5,700 bases of DNA. Origin: Actinomycetota bacterium. GTDB taxonomy: Bacteria > Actinomycetota > UBA4738. The notes under the pieces were generated by a model. It had not been told where the DNA came from and did not search any database. It saw nothing but the letters and a program-made list of their open reading frames with translations. The stretch spans positions 1-5,700 of the forward strand of contig VAYG01000095.1 of the NCBI GenBank assembly GCA_005885015.1, read 5' to 3'. Shown here piece after piece: positions 5,500 through 5,700 of this stretch. Position numbers and translations under genes: made by a program. Numbering within the stretch: the stretch's first letter is position 1; each line of letters begins with the position of its first letter.

Positions 5500-5700
5500 T
5501 CGACCCCGATCAGGAAGTGGCCGGGCTGGCCGCCGGCGATGACCTCCAGCCGGAGAGCGCTGAACTGACTCATCAGCTCCTCCTCGACCGCCGCCCGATC
5601 TTCCCCCGTCGCATCGGCCCCCACGATCAGCGTGATGACCTCGTCGTCCTCGGCCACGAGGCCGCGAACGACCTTCGCCGCGCATTCGGCACTCGTCAGC
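5496..5700 (-). CDS. DAK2/FakA-type protein, C-terminal end (runs off right edge)
   Basis: Seen: 67 codons in the frame that ends at the TGA at 5498-5496, open to the right edge. The tail reads EDDEVITLIVGADATGEDR, then LRLEVIAGGQPGHFLIGVE. This strand-turn-strand pattern with a final GGQP...LIGVE is the characteristic C-terminus of the DAK2 domain fusion (YloV/FakA) family. Known: FakA binds ATP and, with the lipid-binding FakB, phosphorylates fatty acids; many actinobacterial members are only annotated as DAK2 domain or DAK phosphatase proteins. The position directly before recG with a four-base ATGA overlap matches the actinobacterial order (Rv2974c-recG in M. tuberculosis). The kinase domain lies outside the window, so activity cannot be judged. 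Confidence 0.8.
   Translation of the reverse strand, partial: LTSAECAAKVVRGLVAEDDEVITLIVGADATGEDRAAVEEELMSQFSALRLEVIAGGQPGHFLIGVE

Noticed and set aside
5500..5685. N-terminal extension of RecG to 5685
   Set aside because: This is an Arg/Gly-rich shadow of the upstream DAK2-type gene; the ATGA overlap at 5499-5496 gives the natural start.
1..5700. Search for tRNA, CRISPR, mobile elements, attachment sites and terminators
   Set aside because: Genes cover essentially the whole window with gaps of at most 34 bases; I saw no repeat arrays, transposase-like frames, or hairpin followed by a T-run in the gaps on the transcribed strand.

Overview
The window carries one uninterrupted block of conserved housekeeping genes, all on the minus strand, so transcription runs from right to left. 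High GC content, frequent GTG starts, actinobacterial-type protein sequences (a SepIVA-like protein, CoaD with KGLR, an Actinobacteria-like RecG insertion) and the gene order all point to an Actinomycetota genome. Several sequences differ from the well-known Streptomyces and Mycobacterium proteins as I remember them, which suggests a deep-branching or uncultured lineage. I cannot place it more finely.

In transcription order the genes are: the 3' end of a DAK2/FakA-type protein (5700-5496), recG (5499-3280), rsmD (3245-2700), coaD (2679-2191), a short SepIVA/DivIVA-like coiled-coil gene (2185-1673), a DUF177/YceD gene (1676-1170), rpmF (1140-964), rnc (944-234), and the 5' part of an fpg/mutM-family glycosylase gene (232-1, running off the left edge). 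Genes are separated by 1-34 bases or overlap by 4 bases (ATGA at two junctions), so there is no gene-free stretch. I see no tRNA, rRNA, CRISPR array, insertion sequence, or convincing terminator. The block looks like a single operon or a few nested transcripts.

Functionally the cluster mixes ribosome production (RsmD modifies 16S rRNA, L32 is a 50S protein, RNase III processes rRNA, YceD is linked to rRNA), DNA repair (RecG, Fpg), coenzyme A synthesis (CoaD), fatty-acid or lipid metabolism (FakA-like), and division or envelope growth (SepIVA-like). This is the usual mixture at the actinobacterial recG-coaD-rnc-fpg locus.

I found no undescribed system. The points most worth a second look are: the Fpg-family protein begins Met-Glu-Leu-Pro and lacks the N-terminal catalytic proline; RecG has a roughly 34-residue insertion containing a beta-clamp-motif-like QPSLLD; the SepIVA-like protein lacks most of the central coiled coil of the mycobacterial protein; coaD directly abuts sepIVA, whereas in M. 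tuberculosis they are separated by a large lipid locus; and a small AT-rich island with a dyad lies in the 3' end of rsmD.
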